DNA of 64,000 nucleotides from Monosporascus cannonballus (Eukaryota > Ascomycota > Sordariomycetes > Xylariales). Positions 45,419 to 57,400 of the stretch are shown piece after piece; position 1 is the stretch's first letter; every line of letters starts with the position of its first letter. The notes under the pieces were generated by a model. That model was not told the origin of the DNA, made no database searches, and saw nothing but the letters and a program-made list of their open reading frames with translations. The translations under genes were made by a program, and so were the position numbers. The DNA is taken from contig QJNS01000232.1 of assembly GCA_004154925.1 (NCBI GenBank), positions 1-64,000 of the forward strand, read 5' to 3'.

Positions 45419-48400
45419 GCGGAGTAGAACGGGGAAGGGGAAATGTTGCCCATGGGCGTTGGTCCGTTGGGATGGGGCGATGGACCACGACTTGAGGTCT
45501 CAGCTTAGTACTTAGCATCGGTCAAGCAGTCCACTCCTAGCCATTCGAGGCTTCCTTGTAATTTTGGGGAGAGCAAAGTGAAGCACACCCTAATTCACGC
45601 GATGACACGTTGAGTTGAGATCCGCCGTCGACCCCGAGGCTTTTCGACTACGTTGTGTCAGCAGCATGGCATGGTTCTACGCCTAAGCGCTTAAGACTAA
45701 GTATGCATGATCACTGCTGCTCGATGATATCGCCTGGCCCTACCCATACACTATTATAAAACGTGACGCCTAGGCCAGCTTGGAGGATTCGTAAGCAACC
45801 TCGAGATTCCCGCGGCCTCCATGTTTAATGTCGCCATGCTGTATTTCATCTCCGAGAGTCAGAACCTCCAGCGTTTTATTGAAAGTTTAACCTTCCTCCC
45901 ATTGGAGTTGGCTAGGTTGGCGGTACCTTCCGGAGTCCGCTCCAAGCTTTGGAAACACTCTATACCCTCGTAATGTTGAGCTCGGCTTAACTGTTCCGAG
46001 GGTAGCCGCATGTCCAAGTCTCGTGATTAATCATTTCCCTAAGCAGGGGTCCTTTCGGGAACTCTACGGACTAACTATCCGACTTCATCCAGCTTACATC
46101 ACAGCTCCCACGGCACCGATCCGACCGGCGCACTGCCTTGCACTGGTTGTAGAGCTAAGATTCAGGGCCCCAGTTCATGTTCTCGTTGGACCATGGCTGC
46201 GTATGTCAACGTATATGATCCTTTGTCAGACGTGTGAGGACGGAGTTCCGAATGGCTAGTCTGCCTTCTTCCTGCCCGCCCGCACGTCTGTGCAAGAACG
46301 GCAAGTCAAACAGAGACAACAAGACAAAGGACAGAAGAGTAACGTCGGAGGATGGTGTCTGGACAGGAGCCCCCCAGGATTGAGGTGGTTCGGGCAGCAA
46401 ACTCGTCTCACCGCAAGGGTGTCGAGAGGGCAGAGAGTGCGCTGCGCAGGCGTTAAGTCTGGATTGCCCACACAATCTGCATGACAGATTATGGCCGGTC
46501 GAGCAAACACCGACGTTGCATCGCAAACATTGCCACTGACGACAATCCAGCAGTCGTATTCCTTGTCTTGTTTCCCGACCTCTTTCCCTCTTAAAACTGT
46601 TTCTAGGGAGCCCAGCCCCAGCCCCGTGTTTTCGATCTTGAATCTTGGTCCCTACGCTTGGGTTCATCTATTCACCCTCGGCTGTTCCCGACCCACTCGA
46701 GACGGGAAACGTAACCCTGGTTTCGGACGTAGTGAAGGTCGTTGCGAGTGATCCGGCCAGCGTCGAAATGCAGAGCAAGCGGTAGCTCCGCCTTCTTGGG
46801 ACTCTTTCCGGTCAGGCGGATCAGCTCGTCGCCCCGGAATCCAGCTGTCTTTCCTTGGACTGGTCGGCCTCATCGATAACAATGTCACAGTGGCTGTTAT
46901 TCTACGATGACTTGCCGTTGCCATTATTGGCCTCGAGGCTCGCAATGTAGTCTCTTTCGTCCTGCAGTGCCTTCAACAGGGCTGCTTCTTGGCGGCTGTA
47001 CTTACATTCCTTTTCCGCCACCCTGCTGCTTCTCGAGCTTATCGTTCCTCAGCCTTCGTCGCCTTCTCACTTTCCACATTCGCCAGTCCTGCGCATATCT
47101 GATCCGGTCTTGGTGCATTCTAGGACATACCTCCAACCTTAAATACCTCGCGTCAGGGTGAAGGGGATGGACGTCTTCAAGATGCTCCACAATGTCGCGG
47201 CAGTTGATCATGTTATGGCACAGAAACGGAGAGGCGGCGCATATACTAATCACTAGGGAAAAGCTCAGTATATTGAGATTGAGAGCAGAGAGAAGTCCTG
47301 TGGTTCCATCTCCAGGAACGCACACATATAAGGTGGGGCGCATGAGCCACCCACACCTAGCTTCCCTGACAACCCCTAACTTGGACTATAACAATCGGTG
47401 AAGTTCTAGACTACTCGTCAACCGTACTTAGCCAGGCCAATATCGGATCCGTCTCAACTTTCCGAACACTCAAAACGGGTTCTGTCCCCGGTCAGAAAAT
47501 GTTATTCGGGCTTACGGTAGCCGACTGATCATCCGGCGGGTTTCTGAAAACTACCTGGATAACAGCAGGGATAGACGATACTGGAGACTAAATCAAGGAG
47601 ACGTATGTGTAGCTTGCGTTTTCAAGACAATGCTGACAAACGAACTAAATGTTGTCCGGGTGCCTTAGGCAATCTTGATGGGCATTGCAGGGGTGTGCAC
47701 GACGATGTATCTGCCAGGCAGGTATCCCGCTCCGATCCTCTCATCGATCGTACCTCTCGCCAACATAGGCCGCCGAAGCTTTGGGTGAGACTATGAGAAC
47801 ATAGTGTCTCTTGTCGGCGACCGGCTGCTTTCCCTTCGGTCTTCCCATAACGACGCACTTCATCGCCAGCAATGTAGCACTCTGCGCGAATATACAGCGA
47901 GGAGCCGGGTGCCTTCATAGCACCGTCAGCTTACCTATGTATGCAACCGCATGTTAACGAGGCTGGGCATACATCCTATACAAGAGCGGGGTGCCTCTGG
48001 ATGAGGATGTTACATTGTCCTGATTAATATTTTCACTTGTTTCTCCAGCTGGTTGACACCGTATATTTAACCAGGGAAAGCATATAAGAGCGGCCAGTTA
48101 GGGAAGGCGGGAGGGCGGCATACGGCCTACAGCATACGTCACTGACGATTTCCTCTAAAATCTATCTAGTGTTCTAATCATCACCGAAGCTGTGCAACAC
48201 CAACTATCTGAGGAAGATAGTAGAACCAGGCGAACATGGCACCTCGGACGGCAGCCGTTTCGCAGTTCTCAGGTCCTAGAGCCTTTGGTTAGCTTCGTGG
48301 CTCCGTGGAACATTACCTATGTGAGCTGTCCCCCAAGGGCTGTTACACCTCGCGCAGCCGTCAGCCTACCTACATGCCATGTGACCTTCGTGGCCAGCAG

Positions 48401-49122
48401 CTTAACTACGAGGCCCAGGACATATCCGAGTGGGGATGCTGAGCTTCAATCAGTGGCACGCTTTGTTCGACCGGATCCCACGCTCAGTCTGACTCCTAGT
48501 TGGGTAATTCAAATAATTGATAGCCGGTATATCTCAAGATCAACTTTAACGGGTCAACTCGGGAAAGGGGCTTACAGAGCTTGTAAAACGGTCAGCCATG
48601 TCTGGGAGGCGTTTGCATGAATAACTAAGTCGATTACCAACACAAACTTATTGACTTCTCGAAGGGAAAGGAATCGACACCGTACACAGCGGGGAAACCG
48701 GATCCGGCTACAGAATTATTAAGTCAAACTCTAGAAAGAGGCTCCCATGTCCGAATCAGATTCGCGCTTGTTCTCACATTTGGAATAGTGGTAATTAGAT
48801 GACCGACACACCGGTGCGTGCATAGCCGTCTAATACCCAGGTGGCCAAGCTGTCCACGTGGTATGGGATTTATCCGGTATTCGGTCTATTTTCGACGACC
48901 GGGGAGGCGTCATCTGACATAGACATTTATATGCCCGGTCACCGGTAAGGTGGCGCTGGTTTGATCGCTGGCCAAGCAAAGGATGGCGGATCAGGAGCAA
49001 TGCAAGGAACAGAGGGAGAAAAGAATACTCCGGGACAACATCCCCCTGTGATTCCGAGGTGGAATCTCCTATCGCTCTAAATTCCCTTAGATGCACCTAG
49101 GACTTCACAACCTCACCGTCAT
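45419..49122. other. Gene-poor accessory region
   Basis: About 3.7 kb. Apart from the weak gene relic at 46902-47240 no coding sequence is supported. A TATATTTAA and GCATATAAG pair near 48060-48085 resembles a core promoter but leads to no credible frame. Confidence 0.45.
46902..47240 (-). pseudogene. Possible relic of a basic, coiled-coil gene (one-base frameshift)
   Basis: On the minus strand a frame reading INCRDIVEHLEDVHP then RMWKVRRRRRLRNDKLEKQQ runs to a stop at 47002. One base further, at a G-run near 47021, a second frame continues as VAEKECKYSRQEAALLKALQ and DERDYIASLEANN to a stop at 46902. Both pieces have coding-like composition (basic region then helix), and together they resemble a basic region followed by a short coiled coil. 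No upstream exon or family was found. This could equally be chance; treat it as a candidate only. Confidence 0.25.
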
Positions 49123-50710
49123 TCAGAGTAGGCCTAGCCGCTTCCAGATAAAACTGCTCCCGGCAAAGAGTGCAGTGACTCCGGTATAAACGATCAAAGG
49201 CCCGTAGCCGCTGCCATAACCACCAATAGCTTCACCCTTCCAGGTCATGCCCTCAACGAGAGACTCGCTCAAAGGGCCAGAAGCTAGGTTTCCGATGCCT
49301 CGCCCGGCAGATAAGAGCCCAAATATCATTACTGGGTCAGTATGGCGTTGACCTTCGGGTTCGCCCCGCCTAGCAATGTCCCGCATGATCCCTGGCCATA
49401 TCGACGTCCAGCATCCGGCGAATAGGCCGTACATTACGCAGAACCCATAGAGTACACCTAATGACGAGGAGAGACCCCAAACGAGAAGCGTGCCTGTGCT
49501 GGCCCCAATCGCCGAGATGGCGATGCACGTCGTCGTTTGAAGCTTGTCAGTCATGGACCCCATCACAACGGAGCCGATCGTTGTAGAAATGTTGGCTAAC
49601 ATTAACGTCAACGCAGAAAAGAACGTGGAGGTGCCGAACGTGCTCCGGGCATATGACGGCAAGTAGATTCCCGGCAAGAAATAGCCAGTTGCCTGAACAA
49701 TATTGGCGATCTGATGAAGCAGAAAGCCCTTCGAAGTCACGAAACGGATGTTGAATGGCCGAAGATTCGTCGTGGCCGAGGGTGGCAACCTGGGCTTGAC
49801 GAAGAAGGATAGCGGAATCGCCAGGGCGGCCAGGATACCAGCCCAGATACGGAGGGCTGTGGCAAACCCATAGGATGTCAGAAGAACCTCGAAAAGCAAG
49901 GGCAGAACCACCCCTCCGAATCCACCCGCACTCCACATGATTCCGAAAGCCATCCCCTTCCGCTGAACAAACCACTCGTCGACATAGAGAACGCAAGGGC
50001 AGTATGCAAAGCAGCCACCAATCGAAGAGGACACCCTGAGTAAAGATGAGCTGAGTGACAGTCGTGCATAGGGAGCTTAGGCACATGGTTAGGGATGCCG
50101 CGAGAAGTCCCCCCAGTGTAAACCAGCGGGCCCATCGAGGACGAAGGCGGCATAACGTCAAAACGAGAGGAGTGCCTATGTACATTATCCCCTGTATCAC
50201 CGGGTCAGATAATTGATGAAAAGGCCGTCGCCCGGATGAACGAGAGCGGCCTGTATTACCATTGTCGACGTGCCGATAACAGCAATGTTACCGGCGCCCA
50301 AGAACGGCTCATAGCTGCTATAGTAATCCTGAAAGATGCCGAAGGAGAAACCGAAGCCTGTAATGTCGTCTGTCAGATCCTCCCGCGTTTCGTCATGCTA
50401 TACAGACTGACCCCACTGCCATAACTAGTTAGCAACTGACCCGGCCAACCAGGTTGGAAACTGCAAGCGGACATTCGTTTTTAGATGTACTCACAACTAA
50501 AGCCTCAATCACCCAGCACGCTGCCAGAAACAGCCACGCATCTTTGCCGCTGTCGACTGGCGGTAAGGAGAAATCTTGCCCCGGAGCATCCTCGTGGCTG
50601 TTACGCAGAGAGACGGGCTGTTCGCTCGCTGCGTTCAGAGAGGTGGCGTTGAGATTATCCAACTGTACAGATGATCTAGTCATTGTTAGATTGAATGGTA
50701 GAGTGGACAT
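49123..50710 (-). pseudogene. MCT-type major facilitator carrier with 4-nt microexon and an apparent frameshift
   Basis: Monocarboxylate-transporter-like MFS family. Exons: 50710-50495 (polar N-terminus, then AWLFLAACWVIEALV), microexon 50415-50412 (TGGG), 50357-50260 and 50192 onward. The 4-nt exon gives Trp plus the first base of Gly, producing ALVWGFGFSFGIFQDYY, the family's first-helix motif; both flanking introns (79 and 54 nt) have normal donors, acceptors and branch sites. Helices 1-4 read to FTQGVLF. At 50023 one base too many (or two too few) breaks the frame, after which IGGCFAYCPCVLYVDEWFVQRKGMAFG resumes in another frame and runs complete to the stop at 49123. No intron fits there because conserved residues lie on both sides. 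It is either a real pseudogene or a sequencing error. The substrate is unknown. Confidence 0.75.
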
Positions 50711-51280
50711 GGCATCAAGCAACACAGACCGTCGAAGTCGCGCACCACTCGATGAAATACTTCGCGCTTATAGCGCTGGTCGGCGGGGGTATTCCGGAAT
50801 CGGCTCGGGTGTTCCGCTTTTCTTGTATACACGCGCCCTATCATCGATGGAGAGGCCTGGGTGATTCCTCGGCCTCGGACTGTAAGCTTCGGAATCGGAT
50901 CGGAGACATGACAACGAACCGATAACTTGTCGCAAAAGCGCTGCCATTATTGCGTGGCTAGCAATAGCGTTTTATATGGTCAATTCTTACCACGACACAC
51001 CTATAATGCAGAGGTAAACTGACAGCCCTGTTCAGGGGCGGCTCCATAGCCACGTAGGAGTCACTCCTCCATACCTTTTGGATGTCCGAACGAAGCCTTC
51101 TCGCCTCCGAGAAAAGACGTAATCTCGCTCGTGGGTACAGAAACCGAAACTAGATGAAATGTGACTACTGGGGGACATTTAATAACGGTGTATCAAGAAG
51201 CCAGCAAAGCAGCCTAGAGCCCTTACTTAAAAAAGTGCCACGATCGTGGTGAACTAGGAGAGGAAAATGGAAGTTTATAT
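50711..51280. other. Divergent promoter region between MFS carrier and small gene
   Basis: About 570 nt with no supportable frame. A seven-codon upstream open frame (ATG at about 51267) overlaps the start of the next gene. Confidence 0.45.
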
Positions 51281-51777
51281 ATGGCCCTGAGATTCGACTT
51301 TCGTTACATTCTAATATCTCTATGCACTCTAGCTACAGCCTGCATGGTCGGAATAGGGGTTGGGATTGGGTAAGTTCTCAGATTGGATATTTCAGGGGCT
51401 GACCCCTACTAGGTTATTACAGACCACTGAACAACACCCTGAAGAACACCGGATTGACTTTGTCGGCCTTCCGAAATAGGCAATACATGGGACCAAAAAG
51501 GCTGGAGTTAAATGACATACGCTTCATACGGCGGATAGTTCGATCGCGCATGACATCCTCTGGCCAGACCATTGATCTATATGATATCCTCTGTAGCCCC
51601 GACTACGAAATGATGTGTTGTATGATGGTCTCAGCAACATACGGTCATACGGCGTATGTCATGCGGATGGTCGATGGCTTACCTTGCGTTGCTTACGTGC
51701 CGCTACTCTCGCCAGATTCCTGGGGTAGTTCGGTATCAACGGTTGATGATATTCAGTCTAATCAGCGTAGAAAGTGA
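51281..51777 (+). CDS. Small two-exon protein with N-terminal hydrophobic signal/anchor (hypothetical)
   Basis: Not recognised. ATG 51281 opens MALRFDFRYILISLCTLATA and a further hydrophobic, Gly-rich stretch. A GTAAGT donor at 51370 and TTACAG acceptor ending 51422 join exons of 89 and 355 nt exactly in phase, giving 147 residues. The mature part contains four Cys (two adjacent in DYEMMCCMMVS), is basic, and ends DDIQSNQRRK. The N-terminus could be a cleaved signal peptide or a type II anchor. The in-phase splice, which removes stop codons, is the main evidence for a real gene. A short upstream open frame overlaps the start and could lower translation. A small secreted protein of effector type is one possibility only. 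Confidence 0.45.
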
Positions 51778-51923
51778 TCCGCCGAATGTACATTTCTGAT
51801 ATGATAGCAACGGTTGGCCGCACATATGAATGATAAGATCCCGTACTAGAATAGGTATATAAGCATAGTAGACCTCGCTCTCCATACGGCGATCATCCGT
51901 CGCATCCTTGGCCCTCAAGGATA

Positions 51924-53149
51924 CTAGCTTCGACACGGCCTGACCTTGAAACCTAAAGAGACACGTCCTGTGGTCACTCCCATCGTGTTCAGGCGCTTCA
52001 GGTGGTGGAACTGGGTCAGTTTCTCTCTTGTGTCGAGTGTCCCGATCCCCAATTGCGCCAGGACCTCCATCACCACGGCGTAGAGGATTTCTACGCTGCC
52101 ATCTTCGATCTTAACCGCGATTCCAATGGACCCTTCAGCGCCTAGACTTATCGTCTCTTCCGAGGCGCGAATGCCGACCCCGCTGGGGCGTTTTTAGTTA
52201 GTTACTTTCTCAATAACTCGCTTAATGGTGACTTAGGGGTTTCAAGCCATGTCCTAGGAGAAAGCAACCCCCTCACAGAGAAAAGCGCTGCCGAGACACA
52301 TTGAACAAGGCCAGAAATAACTTACTAGCACCCGTCGGCCCCAAGCTTTCCGATAAGTGCCCCGTCGAACGCCTGCATCAGCTCCGTGCAGAACCTACCA
52401 TCTCCTCCGACCATCTCGGGGTAGCGCGTCATGGCATGATATATGCTCGCCATGTGACGCGTCCGCTCCGGCACCACAGGCAACTCGGCCTGTCGGGCAG
52501 CGTCCAGATCGTCGGCTGCGCCGGCTAAAGCCGCGTACACTTGCCCGAGGGCCCAAAGCGCCAGCGCGGGTGCCGGTAAGTTGCACCCGTCGATGCCCCA
52601 GCGGACGTGCTTAGCGTCCAGGCCGGCCAACTCGGCGAGCACCTGCTTGACACGGACCTGCACGGGGTGGTCGAGGAGGTGGTAGTCGGCCGGAGGCTCA
52701 CCGAGTGCACGCGCAGCGGCGAGCATGCCGGCATGCTTGCCCGAGCAGTTGTTGCAGACCGCCGTAGGCACGTAGTCGGCCTTAATCCAGGCGCGGTTAA
52801 CGGCCTCGGAGAGCGCGGCGTGGCCCCCGCAGCGGAGGTCCGACTCGGCGGCGCCCGCCTTGGCCAGCATGGCCCGGGCCCGGGCGATGTGCCGCGCCTC
52901 GCTGTTGTGCGACGCGCACATGAGCGCGAGGTCCGCCTCGTCAAAGCCGTACTGGCGGAAGGCGCCCGTCTCCAGCACGGCGAGCGCTTGGGCGGGCTTC
53001 GCTGCCGAGCGCGCGAGGGTTATCCGCGACGGGTCGCCGGCCGAGTAGAGGAGGTTGCCCGCCTGGTCGACGACGGCCACGTGGACATAATGCCGGTTTT
53101 CTATGATACCACCCCTGTCGGTGGTGACGGAATCCAAGCTGACGGTCAT
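51924..53149 (-). CDS. L-asparaginase II family protein (Asparaginase_II, bacterial-like)
   Basis: Exons 53149-52326 and 52182-51924 give 360 residues. The GTAAGT...CCCCAG intron joins KLGADGCY to GVGIRASEETISLGAEG in phase, restoring the family's C-terminal block. Conserved blocks are VENRHYVHVAVVD-like at the start (IIENRHYVHVAVVD), RSAAKPAQALAVLETGA, LALMCASHNSE, CNNCSGKHAGMLA, WGIDGCNLPAPALAL and MTRYPEMVGGDGRFCTELM. This is the asparaginase II family of the Rhizobium etli type, unrelated to the common fungal asparaginases. It hydrolyses L-asparagine to aspartate and ammonia in characterised members. The first exon is strikingly GC-rich, and the gene is the last one before the AT-rich repeat block. 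Family secure, activity inferred. Confidence 0.93.
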
Positions 53150-54499
53150 CGTGTCTGTTGTATTATATATGCTCTAACAGAGTGAACTTAAAAAGGCTAG
53201 AACATCAACTTGGACTGCCCCGCGTGTCGTAACCATCCCTAATGACATTTTCATATAGTTATACTTAGGAACTCTGGCGATATCGGACTTAACACTTTTA
53301 CCTTTACTAATTGGACCCTCTATATCCAGCTTATCTCACGCCTATGTCGACAGGGTTTCGGTTAAAAGGCTTCCGATTAAATGCTACGCCACTAACGACA
53401 ACGGACGCTGTCAGCTAGCAGGGGGTGCTCTAGCACCCCATATACGGAAGATTCCCTCTGATCGGAACATATATGTTCCGGGACTAGATCATCTTAAAAT
53501 GCAATACGCGTTCTAAAATATTTACAACTAGTTATCAATACATACATAATTAATGTCTCTTATATCTAATAATTAAAAGTCTTATTCGCTTAATTAAAAC
53601 ATATATTAATTAATTAGCTGCTACTAAATATAAGATAATGGATAGCTGTGGGCTGGGTAAGGTGATCTCCGACTAGTCATAAAGCAGATTCCAAGAAATA
53701 AATATATTAAATTATTTCTATCTGGCGTTTCCCATTAACTGCCAGATAATGGATTTATACTAATAAGTAGGTCGGTAACTGATCGGTAGCTAGTCGGCTA
53801 CCAGTCTTATCCTTATAAAGGCTATATTCTGATAATTACTTCCCCTTTTTAAGCTATTACTCCCTAATAACATTATTATTAATTTAATATAACGCGCTTT
53901 ATAAATCTAATTACGTATGCTTGCCGATAATTTACCGTTATATTATGTTATAAATAATTGCCGTAATAATTAATACGTACCATATTACGCGATTAATTAT
54001 ATTCCGCCTAATTTCTTATTATAATCCGTTTTCAACCCCATTTTATTTACCTTTTTTTTTCCCCTTTCGTACCTATATCTTTATTCTTATTACGTATACG
54101 TTCTATTTAATCTCCCATCTTTTTTTATTTTTATTTCACTTTCTCCGTTTATTCTACGTATTATCTCCATTCGTTATATCTTTTTTTCGTAAGGAATTCC
54201 AAAAGAAATAATACTTTAACATTAAGAAAAACTGGGATTTCCTTTAACGCCATCCCTTTAACGCCGATAATAAAATAAATATTAATTATATTACAGGCGG
54301 CAATAAGCCGTATTATATTTACGTAATATAACGTTATTTCGATTACCATACGATTTACGTTTAAATTTTAAACGCCTTAAATTACGTCGTAATCAATTAT
54401 TATTACAAAATTTCTTACGTAATAAATAATTATTCCTAATATTATTAATATTACTATTTAATCTCCGTTCAAATTTCGATCGTTTTTAAGGATACCGCC

Positions 54500-57400
54500 T
54501 AAATAATTTCTTAATTCGGTACCGATAATTAAAAATTAATCAACAAACTCGAAAAAACTTATGTTATAAATACCCAGTACAAACGTTCCGACGTAATTAC
54601 GATTAATCGTTAACTCGACGTCCTTTACAAAGTTAAATTCGCCCTTAACATAATTATTATTAAAAATATCGTTTCCTTAATACAATTAAAATCGATTTCC
54701 GATCATCCGTTATAATTGCAAAAATCCAATCTTAACGCCGTCTTATAAATTTACAAATTTAAATCCTTTTTATAAATATCACGGTCCTTTTCCTACTATT
54801 TCGTAATTAATTTCCAATTAGACGTAATCTTAAAATACCCCCATAAATAAGGCAACCTTCGAAAACCGCTATACCGCTACGTTCCCTACCTATAAGCATT
54901 TTCCGCCCGTTTTCTAACGCCTTAACGAAACTTTGATACTTATTAAAAACTATAATTAAAAAACGGTTTTACCCGGCAAAACTACTACTAAACTTAAATA
55001 CGTCAAACGCTTTAAGGACGGCGCCCTATTTCCGACCAATAATAAATTATATTCTAATTATTTAAGTTCTACCTTTCGTAAAAAATAAAATGCTTTTAAA
55101 TTCCTTCCAGATTTTATGCCCAACAAATTTAATAAACGTACCCGCCTTTTACCGTTATATATTTTCCGATCACTTTTCGATATTCTTATATTAATTTCTT
55201 TAATACGCTTACTAAAAGCTAATTAACATAAAACTTAATAATTAAACGCAAAATTTTATTTTCGAAATAAAAATTTAATTTTTTTATATCGCCTATAAAT
55301 TTCTATTTAATATACGATAAAATAATTATTTACCAAAATTCAAAAATAATTATATAACTAAATAATATTTTAATATCAATATTTCAATTTTACTTAAAAT
55401 TATTTTTTATAATTTTTATAATTATTAAACAATTAATTTCCGATTAGATTATTATTGTTTTACGATTTTTAAATCGTCCTATTTCCTATATACGTATTTA
55501 ATTTTTTTCTTATAACGTTATAATATCTTAGGTACGTATTTAAAATGCTTTCGGAGTTTTTACGTATTATATTCGGCGGGCCAGTTTTCTTATTTAATCA
55601 GATATTTACGCTGCCCCCGGTTATTTCGATGGCGGACGATATCCTTTATTACCCATTTTTCTTATTTTTCTATTAGGTCCGGCAACGCCATTTAGACGTT
55701 ACCCGATTTTTAATTATATTACGGTTTTAATAAAGATATTAAAAATATATTATATATTCGTTAATATTTAGTAAAAAAATTACTTTTTACGTTTAAAAGT
55801 TTACTTACTTCTTAATTATAACCTAAATATAAATAAATATAAATAAATATAAATTTTTTATTTTTAAATTTAAAATTCTTTATCGATAAATTTACCTATT
55901 ATTTTAATTAGAATTTTATAAGCATATAACGCTAATCATAATATTTCTTCTAAGTTACCGTTATTTTTTTCCAATATTCGTACATTATTTAATAAATAAT
56001 CGTTATTTTTTTAAAACGTTCCTTAACTTTTTATATTTATTCTTTAAACCTTTATAAAAAGTATTTTATTATTTTTAAATAATATCTATATAGGGCTTCG
56101 AACGGAAAACGGCCGGTAAATACGTTTTGTATATTATTATATACGAATTCCGCATTTTATAATAACTTTATTTAATTATTTTAATACTTATTAACGTAAT
56201 TACGGAAGTAATATTTTAAAACTTAATAAGTACGTTCCGTTTATTTATCGGTTTGCAAATAATAAACGGTTGATATTCGCCGTTTTATTTTTTACTTTTT
56301 GCAAAATTCCGCCCAGAATTAATTCGTTAATAACTTATTTTTATTGCTAATAATTCCGGTTAGCGTACCGAATTTATACTTAACTTCGTCGTAAAACAAT
56401 TAGGCCAGCTCGGTTACGGTTAGGGTTTTAACCGTAAAAATAAATAATCCTAATTTCGTAAAGCGGTCGACGATCACCAGAATTACGTCGTACTTTAGCC
56501 CGTTTAAACCTAGGCTTTTAAAAAATCCCATAATAAAATTTAATAAGATTTCTTAGAAAAGTTACTCAAATAATGATAAGGGCTATAACTATCTATATGG
56601 TTTATAACGTGGTTTTATTATACTCTAGTAGTTTGGATATTATTTGATATATTTTCGGATATTGTTTATTATATTTTCCTAATAAAATTTTTTAATTATC
56701 AGTTTTAATATACGGATATATTTTATATATCCTATCTTTAAATTATTATAATATTGGTTAATTAGTTACTTCCGTGAAACGCTTTATAACGGGATTATAA
56801 ATTTATTCCGATAATATAAAACCTTATTTAAGTTTAAGAAATATCCTTTTTTTATTCTGATTTGGCGTTCAATTATCCGTATTAACTTTATAATATTTAA
56901 ATTCTTAATTTGTAACTTTCGAACCTAATTATAAAATTATTAGGAAATTTTCGGCTAAAGTGCCGTTTTGTTTTTAAATAATTTTTTTTGTTAAAGGACG
57001 TAAAACGTATTGGTTATAAATAGTAACCTTAATATTAATTTCGTCCTTTCCAGATTTTTCGGAATCCGATCGTAATACGGTTATAATTTGCAATTATTAT
57101 TATTTAACCGTTAATTATATTATTATTCGCAAATAATAAATTCGGTAAATATATAATTCCTTATTTTCCTTTTTCCTTTAAAAACTTTCTGCGATTATAT
57201 AATAAAGATTTTTTACTTTTGTTACGTAAATAATAAATATTTAAATTTTCGTTACTTAAAATCTGTTTGAAAATTTTATAACGAATAAATTTTGCGTTGC
57301 TTTTATAAGGCCTTTTGCCCTTTTATAATGTTTTAAATCATATTATATATTTGTAACCATTTTCCGTACGTTTTTCGGCATATTATTCGTAAATCCGAAT

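Noticed and set aside
48060..48620. TATA-like pair followed by a 142-codon frame
   Set aside because: The translation has no domain and ends without credible splice continuation.
54161..54349. 62-codon minus-strand frame in the AT-rich block
   Set aside because: Low-complexity Ile/Asn/Lys translation as expected from AT-rich decayed repeats.
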